Positions 51,527-62,165 are shown, counted from the first letter of the stretch. The stretch is DNA of 64,000 bases from Pseudomonas lini (GCF_964063345.1 NZ_OZ061318.1:6324001-6388000); one strand, 5' to 3'. Numbers and translations are program-made. Notes: generated from the sequence alone by a model not told the origin.

Positions 51527-53191
51527 ATGCGCGATTACTTGTCTGCCACGTCACAGTTCAATTATCAGCACACCGTCGATGCCGCGCTCACAGGGTCGTT
51601 GAGCGCGCTCAACGCCTGCGTCGAGTGTTGCGACCGGCATGCCTTGCCGGGGCGCATCGCGCTGTTCTGGGAAGGCCGCGACGGTGCCAGCGCGACCTAC
51701 ACCTTCAGCGACTTGCAGGACAAATCCGCGCGGTTCGCCAATTTCTTGCTGGCCCAAGGCGTGAAGAAGGGCGATAAAGTCGCCGGCCTCTTGCCACGCA
51801 ACATCGAATTGCTGATCACCGTGTTCGCCACCTGGCGCATCGGCGCGGTCTTTCAGCCATTGTTTACCGCCTTCGGCCCCAAAGCCATTGAACATCGCCT
51901 CAACAGCTCCGGTGCCGCCGTGGTGGTGACGGATGCCGTCAACCGCCCGAAACTCGCTGAAGTGGCCGACTGCCCGACCATCGTCACCGTGGGTGGCCCG
52001 AAAGGCCAAGGGATTGTTCGGGGCGACTTCAGTTTCTGGGCCGAACTGGCCAACTATTCCAACGTCTGTGAACCGGTATTGCTCACCGGCGAAGACCCGT
52101 TCCTGCTGATGTTCACCTCGGGCACCACCGGCCCGTCGAAAGCACTGTCGGTGCCGCTCAAGGCCATCGTCGCGTTCCAGAATTACACCCGTGACGCGGT
52201 GGACCTGCGTCCTGAAGACGCGTTCTGGAACGTGGCCGATCCGGGCTGGGCCTATGGCATCTATTTCGGCGTCACCGGGCCGATGGCGATGGGGCACCCG
52301 ATCACCTTTTACGATGGCCCGTTCACCCTCGAAAGTACCTGCCGGGTGATCAACAAATACGGGATCACCAACCTCACCGGGTCGCCGACTGCGTATCGCT
52401 TGTTGATTGCCGGTGGCGACGAGTTTGCCCGCTCGATCAAGGGCAAGCTGCGCATTGTCAGCAGCGCCGGCGAGCCGCTGAACCCGGAAGTGATCCGCTG
52501 GTTTGCCGACAACCTCGGCGTGGTGATTCACGACCATTACGGTCAGACCGAACTGGGCATGGTTTTGTGCAATCACCACGGCCTCGATCACCCGGTACAC
52601 GTCGGCGCTGCCGGTTTCGCCTCGCCGGGCCACCGCATCGTGGTGCTCGACGACGAATACAAGGAATTGGGCGTCGGCCAGCCAGGCATTCTGGCCATCG
52701 ACCGCACCCAGTCGCCGATGTGCTGGTTCGGCGGCTACGAAGGCGCGTCGACCAAGGCCTTCGTCGGCAACTATTACCTGAGCGGCGACACCGTCGAGTG
52801 GAACCCGGACGGCAGCATCAGCTTCGTCGGCCGCAGTGACGACGTGATCACCACCTCCGGCTATCGCGTTGGCCCGTTCGATGTGGAAAGCGCGCTGATC
52901 GAACACCCGGCGGTGGTCGAAGCGGCGGTGATCGGCAAGCCCGACCCGGAGCGCACCGAGCTGGTGAAAGCCTTCGTCGTGCTCAGCGCGCAATACCGCG
53001 CCGCGCCAGAGTTGGCAGAAGAGCTGCGCCAACACGTGCGCAAGCGTCTGGCTGCGCACGCGTACCCCCGTGAAATCGAATTTGTCAGCGAATTGCCGAA
53101 AACCCCAAGCGGCAAATTGCAGCGCTTTATCTTGCGCAACCAGGAAATCGCCAAGGCTCAAGAGGCCACCGCGAAGAACGTTTCAGCTTGA
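51527..53191 (+). CDS. Acyl-CoA synthetase (AMP-binding), probably branched-chain or short-chain
   Basis: The 554-residue ANL-family ligase activates a carboxylic acid to its CoA ester via an acyl-adenylate. Motifs: the phosphate loop [13 protein letters not shown] near 200, [13 protein letters not shown] near 335, [25 protein letters not shown] near 420-445, and the C-terminal lysine in [15 protein letters not shown] near 525. In the P. putida orthologous cluster, made of synthetase, dehydrogenase, thiolase, acyl-CoA dehydrogenase and hydratase, the genes serve isoleucine and levulinate degradation. A likely substrate is therefore a short or methyl-branched acid (inference). GGGA lies 8 bases before the ATG. 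Confidence 0.9.
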   Translation: MRDYLSATSQFNYQHTVDAALTGSLSALNACVECCDRHALPGRIALFWEGRDGASATYTFSDLQDKSARFANFLLAQGVKKGDKVAGLLPRNIELLITVFATWRIGAVFQPLFTAFGPKAIEHRLNSSGAAVVVTDAVNRPKLAEVADCPTIVTVGGPKGQGIVRGDFSFWAELANYSNVCEPVLLTGEDPFLLMFTSGTTGPSKALSVPLKAIVAFQNYTRDAVDLRPEDAFWNVADPGWAYGIYFGVTGPMAMGHPITFYDGPFTLESTCRVINKYGITNLTGSPTAYRLLIAGGDEFARSIKGKLRIVSSAGEPLNPEVIRWFADNLGVVIHDHYGQTELGMVLCNHHGLDHPVHVGAAGFASPGHRIVVLDDEYKELGVGQPGILAIDRTQSPMCWFGGYEGASTKAFVGNYYLSGDTVEWNPDGSISFVGRSDDVITTSGYRVGPFDVESALIEHPAVVEAAVIGKPDPERTELVKAFVVLSAQYRAAPELAEELRQHVRKRLAAHAYPREIEFVSELPKTPSGKLQRFILRNQEIAKAQEATAKNVSA

Positions 53192-53207
53192 ATCCAAGGA
53201 AACAATG

Positions 53208-53969
53208 ATGCAGATCGAAAATAAGGTTTTTCTCGTCACCGGCGGTGCGTCCGGCCTCGGTGCCGCCACTGCTGAAATGCTGGTGGCTGCTGGCGCCAAA
53301 GTGATGCTGGTGGACATGAATGCCGAAGCCGTCGCGGCCCAGGCTGCACGTCTCGGCGCGCAAAGCGTGGTGGCCGATATCAGCAATGAAGCGGCTGCGC
53401 AAGCGGCTGTGCAGGCGACGGTCAAAGCGTTTGGCGGCCTCAATGGCCTGGTCAATTGCGCCGGTATCGTCCGTGGCGAGAAGATCCTCGGCAAGAACGG
53501 CCCTCATGCACTGGACAGTTTCAGCCAAGTGATCAACGTCAACCTGATCGGCAGCTTCAACATGCTGCGCCTGGCTGCGGCGGCGATTGCCGAAACCGAA
53601 GCCGATGAAAGTGGCGAGCGTGGCGTGATCATCAACACCGCGTCGGCCGCAGCCTTCGACGGCCAGATCGGCCAGGCCGCGTATGCGGCTTCAAAAGGCG
53701 CGATTGCCAGCCTGACCTTGCCCGCCGCCCGTGAACTGGCGCGCTTCGGCATCCGCGTGATGACCATCGCCCCGGGCATTTTCGAAACGCCGATGATGGC
53801 CGGCATGACCCCGCAAGTACGCGAATCCTTGGCCGCTGGCGTGCCGTTCCCGCCGCGCCTGGGCAAGCCGAGCGAGTACGCCGCGCTGGTCAGGCATATC
53901 ATGGAAAACAGCATGCTCAACGGCGAGGTGATCCGTCTCGACGGTGCCTTGCGCATGGCCGCGAAATAA
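53208..53969 (+). CDS. 3-hydroxy-2-methylbutyryl-CoA dehydrogenase-like SDR (HSD10 family)
   Basis: The 253-residue short-chain dehydrogenase has a nucleotide-binding [16 protein letters not shown], the NCAGI strand, the Ser-Tyr-Lys set ([24 protein letters not shown]), and a C-terminus like human HSD17B10 ([18 protein letters not shown]). It would oxidise 2-methyl-3-hydroxybutyryl-CoA to 2-methylacetoacetyl-CoA with NAD in the isoleucine pathway. The start at 53208 is favoured by AGGA 7 bases before; an ATG three bases earlier is also possible. It follows the synthetase stop by 16 bases. Confidence 0.92.
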   Translation: MQIENKVFLVTGGASGLGAATAEMLVAAGAKVMLVDMNAEAVAAQAARLGAQSVVADISNEAAAQAAVQATVKAFGGLNGLVNCAGIVRGEKILGKNGPHALDSFSQVINVNLIGSFNMLRLAAAAIAETEADESGERGVIINTASAAAFDGQIGQAAYAASKGAIASLTLPAARELARFGIRVMTIAPGIFETPMMAGMTPQVRESLAAGVPFPPRLGKPSEYAALVRHIMENSMLNGEVIRLDGALRMAAK

Positions 53970-53981
53970 GGAGGATTAGAC

Positions 53982-55175
53982 ATGACACTTTCCAACGATC
54001 CGATTGTTATTGTCAGCGCCGTCCGCACCCCGATGGGCGGGTTCCAAGGCGAACTGAAGAGCCTGACCGCACCGCAGCTGGGCGCCGCAGCGATTCGTGC
54101 TGCCGTTGAGCGCGCCGGTGTCGCCCCTGAATCCGTTGAAGAAGTGCTGTTCGGCTGTGTGCTCTCCGCAGGTCTCGGCCAGGCCCCGGCGCGGCAAGCG
54201 GCACTGGGCGCCGGCCTGGATAAATCGACCCGTTGCACGACGCTGAACAAGATGTGCGGCTCGGGCATGGAAGCCACGATTCTGGCTCACGACATGCTGA
54301 TCGCCGGCAGCGCCGATGTGGTCGTCGCTGGCGGCATGGAAAGCATGTCCAATGCGCCGTTCCTGCTTGACCGCGCCCGCAGCGGTTACCGTATGGGCCA
54401 CGGCCGAGTGCTTGATCACATGTTCCTCGACGGTCTTGAAGACGCCTACGACAAGGGCCGCCTGATGGGCACCTTTGCCGAGGATTGCGCTGAAACCAAC
54501 GGCTTTACCCGTGAAGCTCAGGATGCGTTTGCCATTGCTTCGACCACCCGCGCTCAACAGGCGATCAAGGACGGCAGCTTCAACGCCGAAATCGTGCCGC
54601 TCACCGTGACCGTCGGCAAAGAGCAGGTGCTGATCAGCCACGACGAACAGCCGCCGAAAGCCAAACTGGACAAGATCGCCTCGCTGAAACCGGCGTTCTG
54701 CGATGGTGGCACCGTGACGGCGGCGAACTCCAGTTCGATCTCTGATGGCGCCGCGGCGCTGGTGTTGATGCGTCGTTCCGAAGCGGAGAAACAAGGTCTG
54801 AAACCGCTGGCGGTGATTCATGGTCACGCTGCATTTGCCGACACGCCGGGGCTGTTCCCGGTGGCACCGGTGGGCGCGATCAAGAAGTTGATGAAGAAAA
54901 CCGGCTGGTCTCTGGATGAAGTCGAGTTGTTCGAAGTCAACGAAGCCTTTGCGGTGGTGAGTCTGGTAACCATGACCAAACTGGAAATCCCCCACGAGAA
55001 GATCAACATCCACGGCGGTGCCTGCGCCTTGGGCCACCCGATCGGTGCGTCTGGCGCGCGGATCCTTGTGACCTTGCTCTCGGCCCTGCGCCAGAAAGGC
55101 CTGAAACGCGGCGTTGCAGCGATCTGCATCGGCGGCGGCGAAGCCACGGCCATGGCTGTGGAATGCCTGTACTGA
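53982..55175 (+). CDS. Acetyl-CoA C-acyltransferase (thiolase), 2-methylacetoacetyl-CoA type
   Basis: The 397-residue thiolase has the acylated Cys92 in [11 protein letters not shown], the Asn-Glu-Ala-Phe motif (EVNEAFAVV), the His in [16 protein letters not shown] near 352, and the second Cys in [10 protein letters not shown] near 383. In this cluster it is expected to cleave 2-methylacetoacetyl-CoA to propionyl-CoA and acetyl-CoA. It has a very strong ribosome binding site, AAGGAGGA, and follows the dehydrogenase by 12 bases. A family B repeat separates it from the next gene. Confidence 0.94.
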   Translation: MTLSNDPIVIVSAVRTPMGGFQGELKSLTAPQLGAAAIRAAVERAGVAPESVEEVLFGCVLSAGLGQAPARQAALGAGLDKSTRCTTLNKMCGSGMEATILAHDMLIAGSADVVVAGGMESMSNAPFLLDRARSGYRMGHGRVLDHMFLDGLEDAYDKGRLMGTFAEDCAETNGFTREAQDAFAIASTTRAQQAIKDGSFNAEIVPLTVTVGKEQVLISHDEQPPKAKLDKIASLKPAFCDGGTVTAANSSSISDGAAALVLMRRSEAEKQGLKPLAVIHGHAAFADTPGLFPVAPVGAIKKLMKKTGWSLDEVELFEVNEAFAVVSLVTMTKLEIPHEKINIHGGACALGHPIGASGARILVTLLSALRQKGLKRGVAAICIGGGEATAMAVECLY

Positions 55176-55207
55176 GGCTAATGGGGCGCAACCTGTGTGT
55201 AGGGCTT

Positions 55208-55320
55208 TTGTGGCGAGGGAGCTTGCTCCCGCTCGACTGCGCAGCAGTCGCAAAGCTTTTTGGGGCCGCTTCGCGACCCAGCGGGAGCAAGCTCCCTCGC
55301 CACACAAGCCCGCTCCCACA
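55208..55320. repeat. Family B repeat followed by a family A REP fragment
   Basis: GTGGCGAGGGAGCTTGCTCC to GGAGCAAGCTCCCTCGCCAC at 55208-55303, then CAAGCCCGCTCCCACAGG, half of a family A REP. It lies within the catabolic operon between the thiolase and acyl-CoA dehydrogenase genes, and may stabilise the upstream part of the mRNA. Confidence 0.85.
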
Positions 55321-55378
55321 GGTCCTGTGTTTCAACTGACAGGCATTGTGTACGAAGGCAAATATTTAAGGACTTGGC

Positions 55379-56506
55379 ATGATTCCCAATGACGAACAGC
55401 TTCAGATCAGCGACGCGGCCCGGCAGTTTGCCCAGGAACGGCTGAAACCGTTCGCCGCCGAATGGGACCGCGAACATCGCTTCCCCAAGGAAGCCATCGG
55501 CGAGATGGCCGACCTGGGCTTCTTCGGCATGCTGGTGCCGGAGCAGTGGGGCGGTTGCGACACCGGTTACCTGGCCTACGCCATGGCGCTGGAAGAAATC
55601 GCTGCCGGCGACGGCGCCTGCTCGACCATCATGAGCGTGCACAACTCAGTGGGTTGCGTGCCGATCCTCAAGTTCGGCAACGACGATCAGAAAGAACGCT
55701 TCCTCAAGCCACTCGCCAGCGGCGCGATGCTCGGTGCGTTTGCGCTGACCGAACCGCAAGCCGGCTCCGATGCCAGCAGCCTGAAAACCCGTGCTCGGCT
55801 GGACGGCGATCACTACGTGCTTAACGGTTGCAAGCAGTTCATCACCTCCGGGCAAAACGCCGGGGTGGTGATTGTGTTTGCGGTGACCGACCCGAGTGCC
55901 GGCAAGCGCGGGATCACGGCGCTGATCGTGCCGACCGATTCGCCGGGCTATAAAGTCGCACGAGTCGAAGACAAACTCGGCCAGCACGCCTCTGATACCT
56001 GCCAGATCCTCTTCGAGGATGTGAAAGTCCCGGTGGCCAATCGACTGGGCGAGGAGGGCGAAGGTTACAAGATCGCTCTGGCGAACCTCGAAGGCGGCCG
56101 TGTCGGCATCGCCTCGCAATCGGTGGGCATGGCCCGCGCCGCGTTCGAAGCGGCCCGCGACTATGCCCGTGAGCGCGAGAGCTTCGGCAAGCCGATCATC
56201 GAACACCAGGCGGTGGCCTTCCGGTTAGCGGACATGGCAACCCAGATCGCCGTCGCCCGGCAGATGGTGCATTACGCGGCTGCATTGCGCGACAGCGGCA
56301 AGCCGGCGCTGGTGGAAGCGTCCATGGCCAAGCTGTTCGCTTCGGAAATGGCCGAGAGGGTCTGCTCCTCGGCGTTGCAAACCCTTGGCGGTTACGGTTA
56401 CCTGAACGACTTCCCGCTGGAGCGGATCTACCGCGACGTGCGGGTGTGCCAGATCTACGAAGGCACCAGCGACATTCAGCGCATGGTTATTTCGCGCAAT
56501 CTTTAA
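55379..56506 (+). CDS. Acyl-CoA dehydrogenase, short/branched-chain (2-methylbutyryl-CoA type)
   Basis: The 375-residue flavoprotein has the standard acyl-CoA dehydrogenase signatures [18 protein letters not shown] near 125-142 and [31 protein letters not shown] near 340-368, the latter with the catalytic Glu. It would oxidise 2-methylbutyryl-CoA to tiglyl-CoA and pass electrons to ETF. AAGGA precedes the ATG by about 7 bases. A paralogue (57527-58678) lies on the other strand a short distance away, with about 50 per cent similar motifs, and probably acts on isobutyryl-CoA. Confidence 0.92.
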   Translation: MIPNDEQLQISDAARQFAQERLKPFAAEWDREHRFPKEAIGEMADLGFFGMLVPEQWGGCDTGYLAYAMALEEIAAGDGACSTIMSVHNSVGCVPILKFGNDDQKERFLKPLASGAMLGAFALTEPQAGSDASSLKTRARLDGDHYVLNGCKQFITSGQNAGVVIVFAVTDPSAGKRGITALIVPTDSPGYKVARVEDKLGQHASDTCQILFEDVKVPVANRLGEEGEGYKIALANLEGGRVGIASQSVGMARAAFEAARDYARERESFGKPIIEHQAVAFRLADMATQIAVARQMVHYAAALRDSGKPALVEASMAKLFASEMAERVCSSALQTLGGYGYLNDFPLERIYRDVRVCQIYEGTSDIQRMVISRNL

Positions 56507-56514
56507 AATGAACC

Positions 56515-56603
56515 TGTAGGAGCTGTCGAAGGCTGCGATCTTTTGATCTTGCTCTATGAAAATCAAGATCAAAAGATCGCAGCCTGCGGCAACTCTTACG
56601 GGG
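56515..56603. repeat. Palindromic repeat, family C (copy 1)
   Basis: TGTAGGAGCTGTCGAAGGCTGCGATC and the inverted GATCGCAGCC-TGCGGCAACTC arms, with central GATCTTG/CAAGATC. A second copy lies at 62545-62637. It sits between the acyl-CoA dehydrogenase and enoyl-CoA hydratase genes. Confidence 0.8.
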
Positions 56604-56629
56604 GATCGAGTGTTTATCAGGAGTCATCT

Positions 56630-57403
56630 ATGAGCTACGAAACGATTTTGCTGGAAACCCACGGCCGCGTCGGCCTGATCACCCTCAACCGTCCGCAAGC
56701 CTTGAACGCGTTGAATGCGCAAATTGTCAGCGAATTGAACCACGCCCTCGACGGTCTGGAAGCCGATTCGAACATCGGTTGCATCGTGCTGACCGGCTCG
56801 AAAAAAGCCTTCGCCGCCGGTGCCGACATCAAGGAAATGGCCGAGCTGACCTATCCGCAGATCTACCTCGATGACCTGTTCAGCGACAGCGATCGCGTGG
56901 CCAACCGCCGCAAGCCGATCATTGCTGCGGTCAACGGTTTTGCCTTGGGCGGTGGTTGTGAACTGGCGTTGATGTGCGACTTCATTCTGGCTGGTGATAA
57001 CGCAAAATTCGGTCAGCCGGAAATCAACCTCGGTGTGTTGCCGGGCATGGGCGGCACCCAGCGCCTGACCCGCGCGGTGGGCAAGGCCAAGGCCATGGAA
57101 ATGTGCCTGAGCGGGCGTTTGGTCGATGCCGTAGAAGCAGAGCGTTGCGGCATTGTTGCGCGCATCGTGCCGGCGGATGAGCTATTGGAAGAAGCGCTGA
57201 AAGTCGCGGCGCTGATTGCCAGGAAGTCGCTGCCGATTGCGATGATGATCAAGGAAAGCGTCAACCGCGCGTTTGAAGTCAGCCTGTCGGAAGGTGTGCG
57301 CTTTGAGCGTCGGGTGTTCCATGCGGCGTTTGCGACGCAAGATCAGAAGGAAGGGATGGCGGCGTTTATTGCCAAGCGTGAGGCGGAGTTCGTCGGCAAG
57401 TAA
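56630..57403 (+). CDS. Enoyl-CoA hydratase (short-chain/tiglyl-CoA)
   Basis: The 257-residue crotonase adds water to the double bond of enoyl-CoA, here probably tiglyl-CoA. Both catalytic glutamates are in place: [11 protein letters not shown] near residue 115 and [19 protein letters not shown] near 135; the oxyanion loop is [13 protein letters not shown] lies about 7 bases before the ATG. It is the last gene of the forward catabolic run, ending convergently with the reverse acyl-CoA dehydrogenase gene across a REPIN. Confidence 0.94.
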   Translation: MSYETILLETHGRVGLITLNRPQALNALNAQIVSELNHALDGLEADSNIGCIVLTGSKKAFAAGADIKEMAELTYPQIYLDDLFSDSDRVANRRKPIIAAVNGFALGGGCELALMCDFILAGDNAKFGQPEINLGVLPGMGGTQRLTRAVGKAKAMEMCLSGRLVDAVEAERCGIVARIVPADELLEEALKVAALIARKSLPIAMMIKESVNRAFEVSLSEGVRFERRVFHAAFATQDQKEGMAAFIAKREAEFVGK

Positions 57404-57422
57404 TGCGGCGTCCTCGCGGACG

Positions 57423-57516
57423 TCATCGCGGGCAAGCCCGCTCCCACTGTGGTTTCTGGCGTTCACAAATTTTGTATACGCTCGAGAAACCTGTGGGAGC
57501 GGGCTTGCCCGCGATG
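57423..57516. repeat. REPIN, family A, between convergent catabolic operons
   Basis: ATCGCGGGCAAGCCCGCTCC and GTGGGAGCGGGCTTGCCCGC with a spacer of about 45 bases, in the 3' gap shared by both acyl-CoA gene runs. Confidence 0.9.
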
Positions 57517-57526
57517 CTTTTAAAGG

Positions 57527-58678
57527 TCACACCAGATAATTTTTCAACTCCCGGGCAATCACCATCCGTTGTATCTCGCTTGACCCTTCATAAATCTGCG
57601 TGATCCGCGCATCCCGGTAGTAGCGCTCCACCGGGTAGTCCTCCAGATACCCATACCCGCCATGAATCTGTATCGCCGACGAGCAGACCTTCTCGGCCAT
57701 CTCCGAGGCAAACAGCTTGGCCTGTGAGGCCTCCGACAGACACGGTTTGCCAGCACTGCGCAACCTTGCGGCGTGGAGGATCAGCAAGCGCGCAGCGTTC
57801 AGACGGGTGTGCATGTCGGCCAGCATATTAGCGATGCTTTGGTGTTCGATGATCGGCTTGTCGAACTGCACCCGATCCCGCGCATAAGCCAGCGCTGCTT
57901 CGAACGCCGCTCGGGCGATGCCCAAGGCTTGCGCGGCGATGCCGATGCGGCCGCCTTCGAGGTTGGAGAGGGCGATGGCCAGGCCTTTGCCGCGTTCGCC
58001 CAGCAGATTGGCCTCGGGAACGGTGCAATTGTTCAGGGTGACGGCGCAGGTATCGGAAGCACGGATGCCCATCTTGTGTTCACTGCGGTCGACGATGAAA
58101 CCTGCGGTTTCGGTCGGTACCAGGAACGCCGAGATGCCGCGCTTGCCCAGCTCCGGATCGGTCACGGCGAACACAATCGCCAGCTTCGCCCGTTTGCCGT
58201 TGCTGACGAATTGCTTGGCGCCGTTGATTACCCACTGGCCGTCGCGCAGTTCGGCGCGGGTGCGCAGGTTATGCGCTTCGGAACCGGCCTGGGGTTCGGT
58301 GAGGCAAAAGCAGCCGATGGCCTGGCCGCTGGCGAGGTCCGGCAGCCATTGCTGTTTCTGTTCTTCGGTGCCGTAGTTGAGCACTGGCCCACAACCCACG
58401 GAGTTGTGGATGCTCATCAGCGCACCGGTGGCGCCGTCACCGGCGGAAATCTCTTCCACAGCCAAGGCGTAGGCGACGTAGTCGACATAAGTGCCGCCCC
58501 ATTCCTCCGGCACCACCATGCCCAGCAGACCCAGTTCACCCATCTTCGCCACCAGACCGTCATCGATCCAGCCGGCCTTTTCCCAGGCTTGTGCGTGGGG
58601 CGCGATTTCGCCACGGGCAAAATCCCGGGCCATGTCGCGGATCATCACTTGCTCTTCGCTCAATTCGATATCGTGCAT
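57527..58678 (-). CDS. Acyl-CoA dehydrogenase (probable isobutyryl-CoA dehydrogenase)
   Basis: The 383-residue flavoprotein has [18 protein letters not shown] and [31 protein letters not shown] with the catalytic Glu. It starts three bases after the hydrolase stop codon, so the two are translationally linked. The pairing with 3-hydroxyisobutyryl-CoA hydrolase points to the valine pathway: isobutyryl-CoA to methacrylyl-CoA. Ribosome binding site GGAG overlaps the hydrolase end. Confidence 0.92.
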   Translation of the reverse strand: MHDIELSEEQVMIRDMARDFARGEIAPHAQAWEKAGWIDDGLVAKMGELGLLGMVVPEEWGGTYVDYVAYALAVEEISAGDGATGALMSIHNSVGCGPVLNYGTEEQKQQWLPDLASGQAIGCFCLTEPQAGSEAHNLRTRAELRDGQWVINGAKQFVSNGKRAKLAIVFAVTDPELGKRGISAFLVPTETAGFIVDRSEHKMGIRASDTCAVTLNNCTVPEANLLGERGKGLAIALSNLEGGRIGIAAQALGIARAAFEAALAYARDRVQFDKPIIEHQSIANMLADMHTRLNAARLLILHAARLRSAGKPCLSEASQAKLFASEMAEKVCSSAIQIHGGYGYLEDYPVERYYRDARITQIYEGSSEIQRMVIARELKNYLV

Positions 58679-58681
58679 GAC

Positions 58682-59788
58682 TCAGCTCCAGCTTGGGTCG
58701 AAACCGGTGAAAAAACTCGCCACGTGCTCGGCGTCCAGCGCCTGCAGAGTCGGCGGGTTCCAGCGCGGGTTCTTGTCTTTGTCGATCAGCAAGGCGCGCA
58801 CGCCTTCAATCAGGTCGCCGCGTTCGAACCACTGGCGATCCAGGTGCAGTTCGAGGGCGAAGCACTGTTCCAGGCTCAGGTGCCGACCGCGTCGTAGCAT
58901 TTCCAGGGTCACGCCCATGGCCAGCGGTGAACGGCTTTCCAGCAGATCCGCTGTGGTTTTCGCCCATTCGTGACTATCGGCGACCGTCACTTCGCGCATT
59001 TGCTCCACCATACTCGGCACGTCGGACAGGGCGAAGAAGTGATCGATGGCCGGGCGCAACGCGATCAGTGGCGCATCGGGCAGTTGTTGCACGGCGAGTT
59101 TCGCCAGCAGGCCTTGCAGGTCCTTGAGCGGCGTGTCGTGCCATTCGAGGTGATCGAGTTGCTCGTCCAGCATGCCCAGGCTGGCGCTTTCCAGGTACCA
59201 GTCGGCCAGGCCGCAATAGAGCGCATCGGCGGCGCGGATTTGCACGCCGCTGACACCGAGATAAATGCCCAACTCACCGGGAATGCGCGGCAGGAAATAG
59301 CTGCCGCCGACGTCCGGGAAATAACCGATGGCCACTTCCGGCATCGCCAGGCGGCTGCGCTCGGTGACCACCCGCAAATCGGCGCCTTGCACCAGCCCCA
59401 TGCCACCGCCCAGCACAAAGCCGTCCATCAAGGCCAGGACCGGTTTGCGATAGTGATGGATGGCGAGGTCGAGGGCATATTCCTCGACGAAGAAATCTTC
59501 GTGCAGGGTGTCGCCGCTTTTGAAACTGTCGTACAGCGAGCGAATATCGCCGCCGGCACAGAACGCTTTCTCACCAGCACCGCGCAACACCACCGCATGC
59601 ACCTGCGGATCCTGTGCCCAGGCATCGAGCTGCTGTTGCAGGCTGCGAACCATGTCCAGGGTAATGGCGTTGAGGCCGGCGGGGCGATTGAGGGTCAGGT
59701 GACCGATGTGATTGCGAACCTCGGCCAACACTTCGTTTTGCGTGGCATCCATGGGCTGTGTTGTCGGGGATGAAACCTGAGCAGTCAT
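58682..59788 (-). CDS. 3-hydroxyisobutyryl-CoA hydrolase
   Basis: The 368-residue crotonase-superfamily thioesterase releases 3-hydroxyisobutyrate from its CoA ester in valine degradation. Features: GEKAFCAGGDIRSLYDS oxyanion loop, GGGMGLVQGADLRVV, the active Glu in RLAMPEVAIGYFPDVGGSYFLPR, and a C-terminal extension absent from simple hydratases (LTLEMLRRGRHLSLEQC). The ATG at 59788 has GGGAG about 8 bases before it; an in-frame GTG lies one codon earlier. It begins the reverse operon. Confidence 0.93.
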   Translation of the reverse strand: MTAQVSSPTTQPMDATQNEVLAEVRNHIGHLTLNRPAGLNAITLDMVRSLQQQLDAWAQDPQVHAVVLRGAGEKAFCAGGDIRSLYDSFKSGDTLHEDFFVEEYALDLAIHHYRKPVLALMDGFVLGGGMGLVQGADLRVVTERSRLAMPEVAIGYFPDVGGSYFLPRIPGELGIYLGVSGVQIRAADALYCGLADWYLESASLGMLDEQLDHLEWHDTPLKDLQGLLAKLAVQQLPDAPLIALRPAIDHFFALSDVPSMVEQMREVTVADSHEWAKTTADLLESRSPLAMGVTLEMLRRGRHLSLEQCFALELHLDRQWFERGDLIEGVRALLIDKDKNPRWNPPTLQALDAEHVASFFTGFDPSWS

Positions 59789-59824
59789 CACTAACTCCCT
59801 GCTTTTATTGTTCTTTATAGAGAA

Positions 59825-59838
59825 GCTCGCGCGCGAGC
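59825..59838. promoter_or_regulatory. GC-rich palindrome upstream of the valine-branch operon
   Basis: GCTCGCGCGCGAGC is a perfect 14-bp palindrome, 37 bases before the start at 59788. On the minus strand TATAAA, a possible -10, follows it by four bases (CTTCTC between), so a bound protein would block polymerase. No other site is clear up to 59976. Confidence 0.45.
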
Positions 59839-59976
59839 GATGCTGGATCGTATCAGTGCAAATTTGTGATGTACAACCGGGATACGTGCAGGTGCTGTTT
59901 GCATTTTTACCTTAGGGCAACATCAAAGGATTGCAACCTTCGGCAGCCTGACACCGTTTTGAATCAACCTTGAATT

Positions 59977-60108
59977 TGTGGCGAGGGGGCTTGCTGTGGC
60001 GAGGGAGCTTGCTCCCGCTTGAGTGCGCAGCACTCACAAAATCTGCGCTCATACGCAGAATTCCGGGGCCGCTTCGCGACCCAGCGGGAGCAAGCTCCCT
60101 CGCCACAA
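59977..60108. repeat. Palindromic repeat, family B
   Basis: GTGGCGAGGGGGCTTGCTGTGGCGAGGGAGC at the left looks like a duplicated end; the right end is GGAGCAAGCTCCCTCGCCAC. Inner arms contain GTGCGCAGCACTCAC and CGCTTCGCGACC. Confidence 0.82.
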
Positions 60109-60132
60109 AACTTGCTGCTGCCCTTGATAAAC

Positions 60133-60828
60133 TCAGGTTCTGCTACTCAGCACTTCACCAATGCTACGCCGCTTGGCATGCAATTCACTGGCATGGATCA
60201 GTTGTTCGAGGTCTTCGGGGGTGACGTCGTAGAAGGCCTCCATGTCGGCGAGGGCCAGTTTCAGATCCGCGGCAGTGATTGCCTGGCTGTCGGGGAGGGG
60301 CATCATCGGCGCCGGTACAGTGGGGCGTTTGGGATAACGAATGCGCGTCAGATTGTTGTACGCCAATGCGCTGAGCAGCATCGTCGAACCACTGAGCATC
60401 ACCGGGCCGATGGCTTTCCAGTCCAGGGCGATGGTCGCCGGGTCTGCCAACACCAACAGCAACGCCAGCGCCCCGGCCGGTGGATGCAGGCAACGCAGCC
60501 AGCACATCAGAATCAGCGCCATGCCCGCCGCGAGGCAGGCGCTGCCGAGAGTACGTCCGAGGACGTGAGCGACCAGCAGCGAAACCACCCCGGCGCTCAA
60601 GTAGCCTCCAAGAATCGACCAGGGCTGGGCGAGGGCGCCCGAGGACACAGCAAACAGCAATACTGCGGATGCACCCAGCGGGCCGATCAGGTGTTGCGCC
60701 ACTTGCATGCCGAATACCTGACTGCAGAGCCAGACGCTGAACATCGTGCCCAGCGACATGCCGATGGCAGCGCGGCTCCATTCTGAAGGACGGGTATTGA
60801 TGGCGGCAGGTAACCAGCGAGCAAACAT
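60133..60828 (-). CDS. HPP-family integral membrane protein
   Basis: The 231-residue protein has four or five helices and the naming HPP motif in CWLRCLHPPAGALALLL. Other conserved segments are LIGPLGASAVLLFAV and QPWSILGGYLSAG. Some relatives in plants and cyanobacteria transport nitrite, but bacterial forms are uncharacterised. The C-terminal 60 residues form a charged cytoplasmic tail (DLKLALADMEAFYDVTPEDLEQLI). The start at 60828 is the first ATG that gives a normal N-terminus; no strong ribosome binding site is visible, so it may vary. Confidence 0.85.
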   Translation of the reverse strand: MFARWLPAAINTRPSEWSRAAIGMSLGTMFSVWLCSQVFGMQVAQHLIGPLGASAVLLFAVSSGALAQPWSILGGYLSAGVVSLLVAHVLGRTLGSACLAAGMALILMCWLRCLHPPAGALALLLVLADPATIALDWKAIGPVMLSGSTMLLSALAYNNLTRIRYPKRPTVPAPMMPLPDSQAITAADLKLALADMEAFYDVTPEDLEQLIHASELHAKRRSIGEVLSSRT

Positions 60829-60986
60829 GAGGCAAACAATCCGTAAAAAATCGAGGCAAAAAAAAAGGCTTAGCTGGGATACCCAGAAAGCCCTTGAAGT
60901 AGTTCCAACTATTGGGGGAGGAACGCCGCACAGTGTGCCGATCAATCCTTATGCTGACAAATTCATATTAATGCAGCTTCAATGCA

Positions 60987-62165
60987 CTATTTTTGCAGTA
61001 TTGCTACGCGCCGACCGCTCATGAAGCAGAGAAAACCGCCCATCGCCGTCAAGGCGCTCAGGGCATAGAACATGGTGGGCGCGGGCGTGTGCATCAGCAG
61101 ATAACCACAGATCACTGGGCTCAGCGCACCGCCGAGGGCTGCGAGGTTTTGCGCGCCGTAGTAGCTGCCGCGCAGTTCTTCCGGGGCCAGGGTGTCGACA
61201 AAGAGGAATTCGGCCGGGTAAATGATCATTTCGCCGAGGGTGAAAATGAACATCGCCACGCACCAGCTCACCAGGCTGTCAGCCAGGCTGAAACCGATCA
61301 ACCCGAGGATGAACAGGCTGGTGCCGCCAGCAATCCAGTAACGCAGTTGTTCACGTTTGAGGAACCGGCCGATCTGGTATTGCAGCAAGATCACGCTGAT
61401 GGCATTGCAAGCGAGCAGGGCAGCCATGGTTTCCAGGGCACGTTTGGTGTCTTGGGTGACCAGCAGGTATTGCGACAGGTACAGGGTGAAACGACCGTGC
61501 ACCACGGTGCTGAGCAGGCAGCCGCAAGTGAACATGATCAGCGTGCGGTCGTTCTTCAGGGTGATCAGGGTTTTCAGGAAACTCTGGGGCTGGCCGATGG
61601 CGGGTATCTGGGCCGGGTCTTTGGGAATTCCGCTCATCAGGAAAATACTGAAAAATGCGATGCCACCGGCAATCAGGAACGGCGCTGTTGGCTGCACCCC
61701 GGCGATCACTACACCGAGCATGGGGCCGGTGGCGTAGCCGATGTTGGTCAGGGTGTAGCGCAGTGAGAAAGCCTTGGCGCGCTGGCCCATAGGCAGGTTT
61801 TCACTGAGGATCGCCTTCGACCCGATCAGGAACAGCGCCGAGGCGGTTTCGGTGATCACCAGGGTGGCGGTGGTCAGGTAGAGATTTTCGGCGAAGGTCA
61901 GCAGCACGATACCGATGGCGCTGGAAAGCATGGCGAGGATCAGCAGTCGACGCTTTTCGAGGCGGTCGATGATGTAGCCGCCGTAAAGGGCGAGCAGGGT
62001 GGCGATGAACACCGCGATGCCCAGCAACAGGCCGACGTCCTGTTGGTTGAGGCCGAGTTTGTTGCTCAAGAACAGGGTGAGCAACGGGCTGGTAATGGCG
62101 CGGCTGACGACAATGGTCAGCGAAACGATCATCAAGCGGCGGATAACGAGGGAGTAAGTGGCCAC
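60987..62165 (-). CDS. MFS transporter, drug/multidrug type
   Basis: The protein of about 392 residues has twelve predicted helices; the loop GGYIIDRLEKRRLL follows helix 2, where the family motif A (G-x-x-x-D-R-x-G-R-R) is expected. It resembles MdtH/YceL-type exporters. A GTG at 62165 is taken as the start (AAGGA about 13 bases upstream, not ideal); the next ATG is at 62132. A longer frame to 62252 would run through the REPIN. Substrate unknown. No regulator is linked. Confidence 0.85.
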   Translation of the reverse strand: MATYSLVIRRLMIVSLTIVVSRAITSPLLTLFLSNKLGLNQQDVGLLLGIAVFIATLLALYGGYIIDRLEKRRLLILAMLSSAIGIVLLTFAENLYLTTATLVITETASALFLIGSKAILSENLPMGQRAKAFSLRYTLTNIGYATGPMLGVVIAGVQPTAPFLIAGGIAFFSIFLMSGIPKDPAQIPAIGQPQSFLKTLITLKNDRTLIMFTCGCLLSTVVHGRFTLYLSQYLLVTQDTKRALETMAALLACNAISVILLQYQIGRFLKREQLRYWIAGGTSLFILGLIGFSLADSLVSWCVAMFIFTLGEMIIYPAEFLFVDTLAPEELRGSYYGAQNLAALGGALSPVICGYLLMHTPAPTMFYALSALTAMGGFLCFMSGRRVAILQK

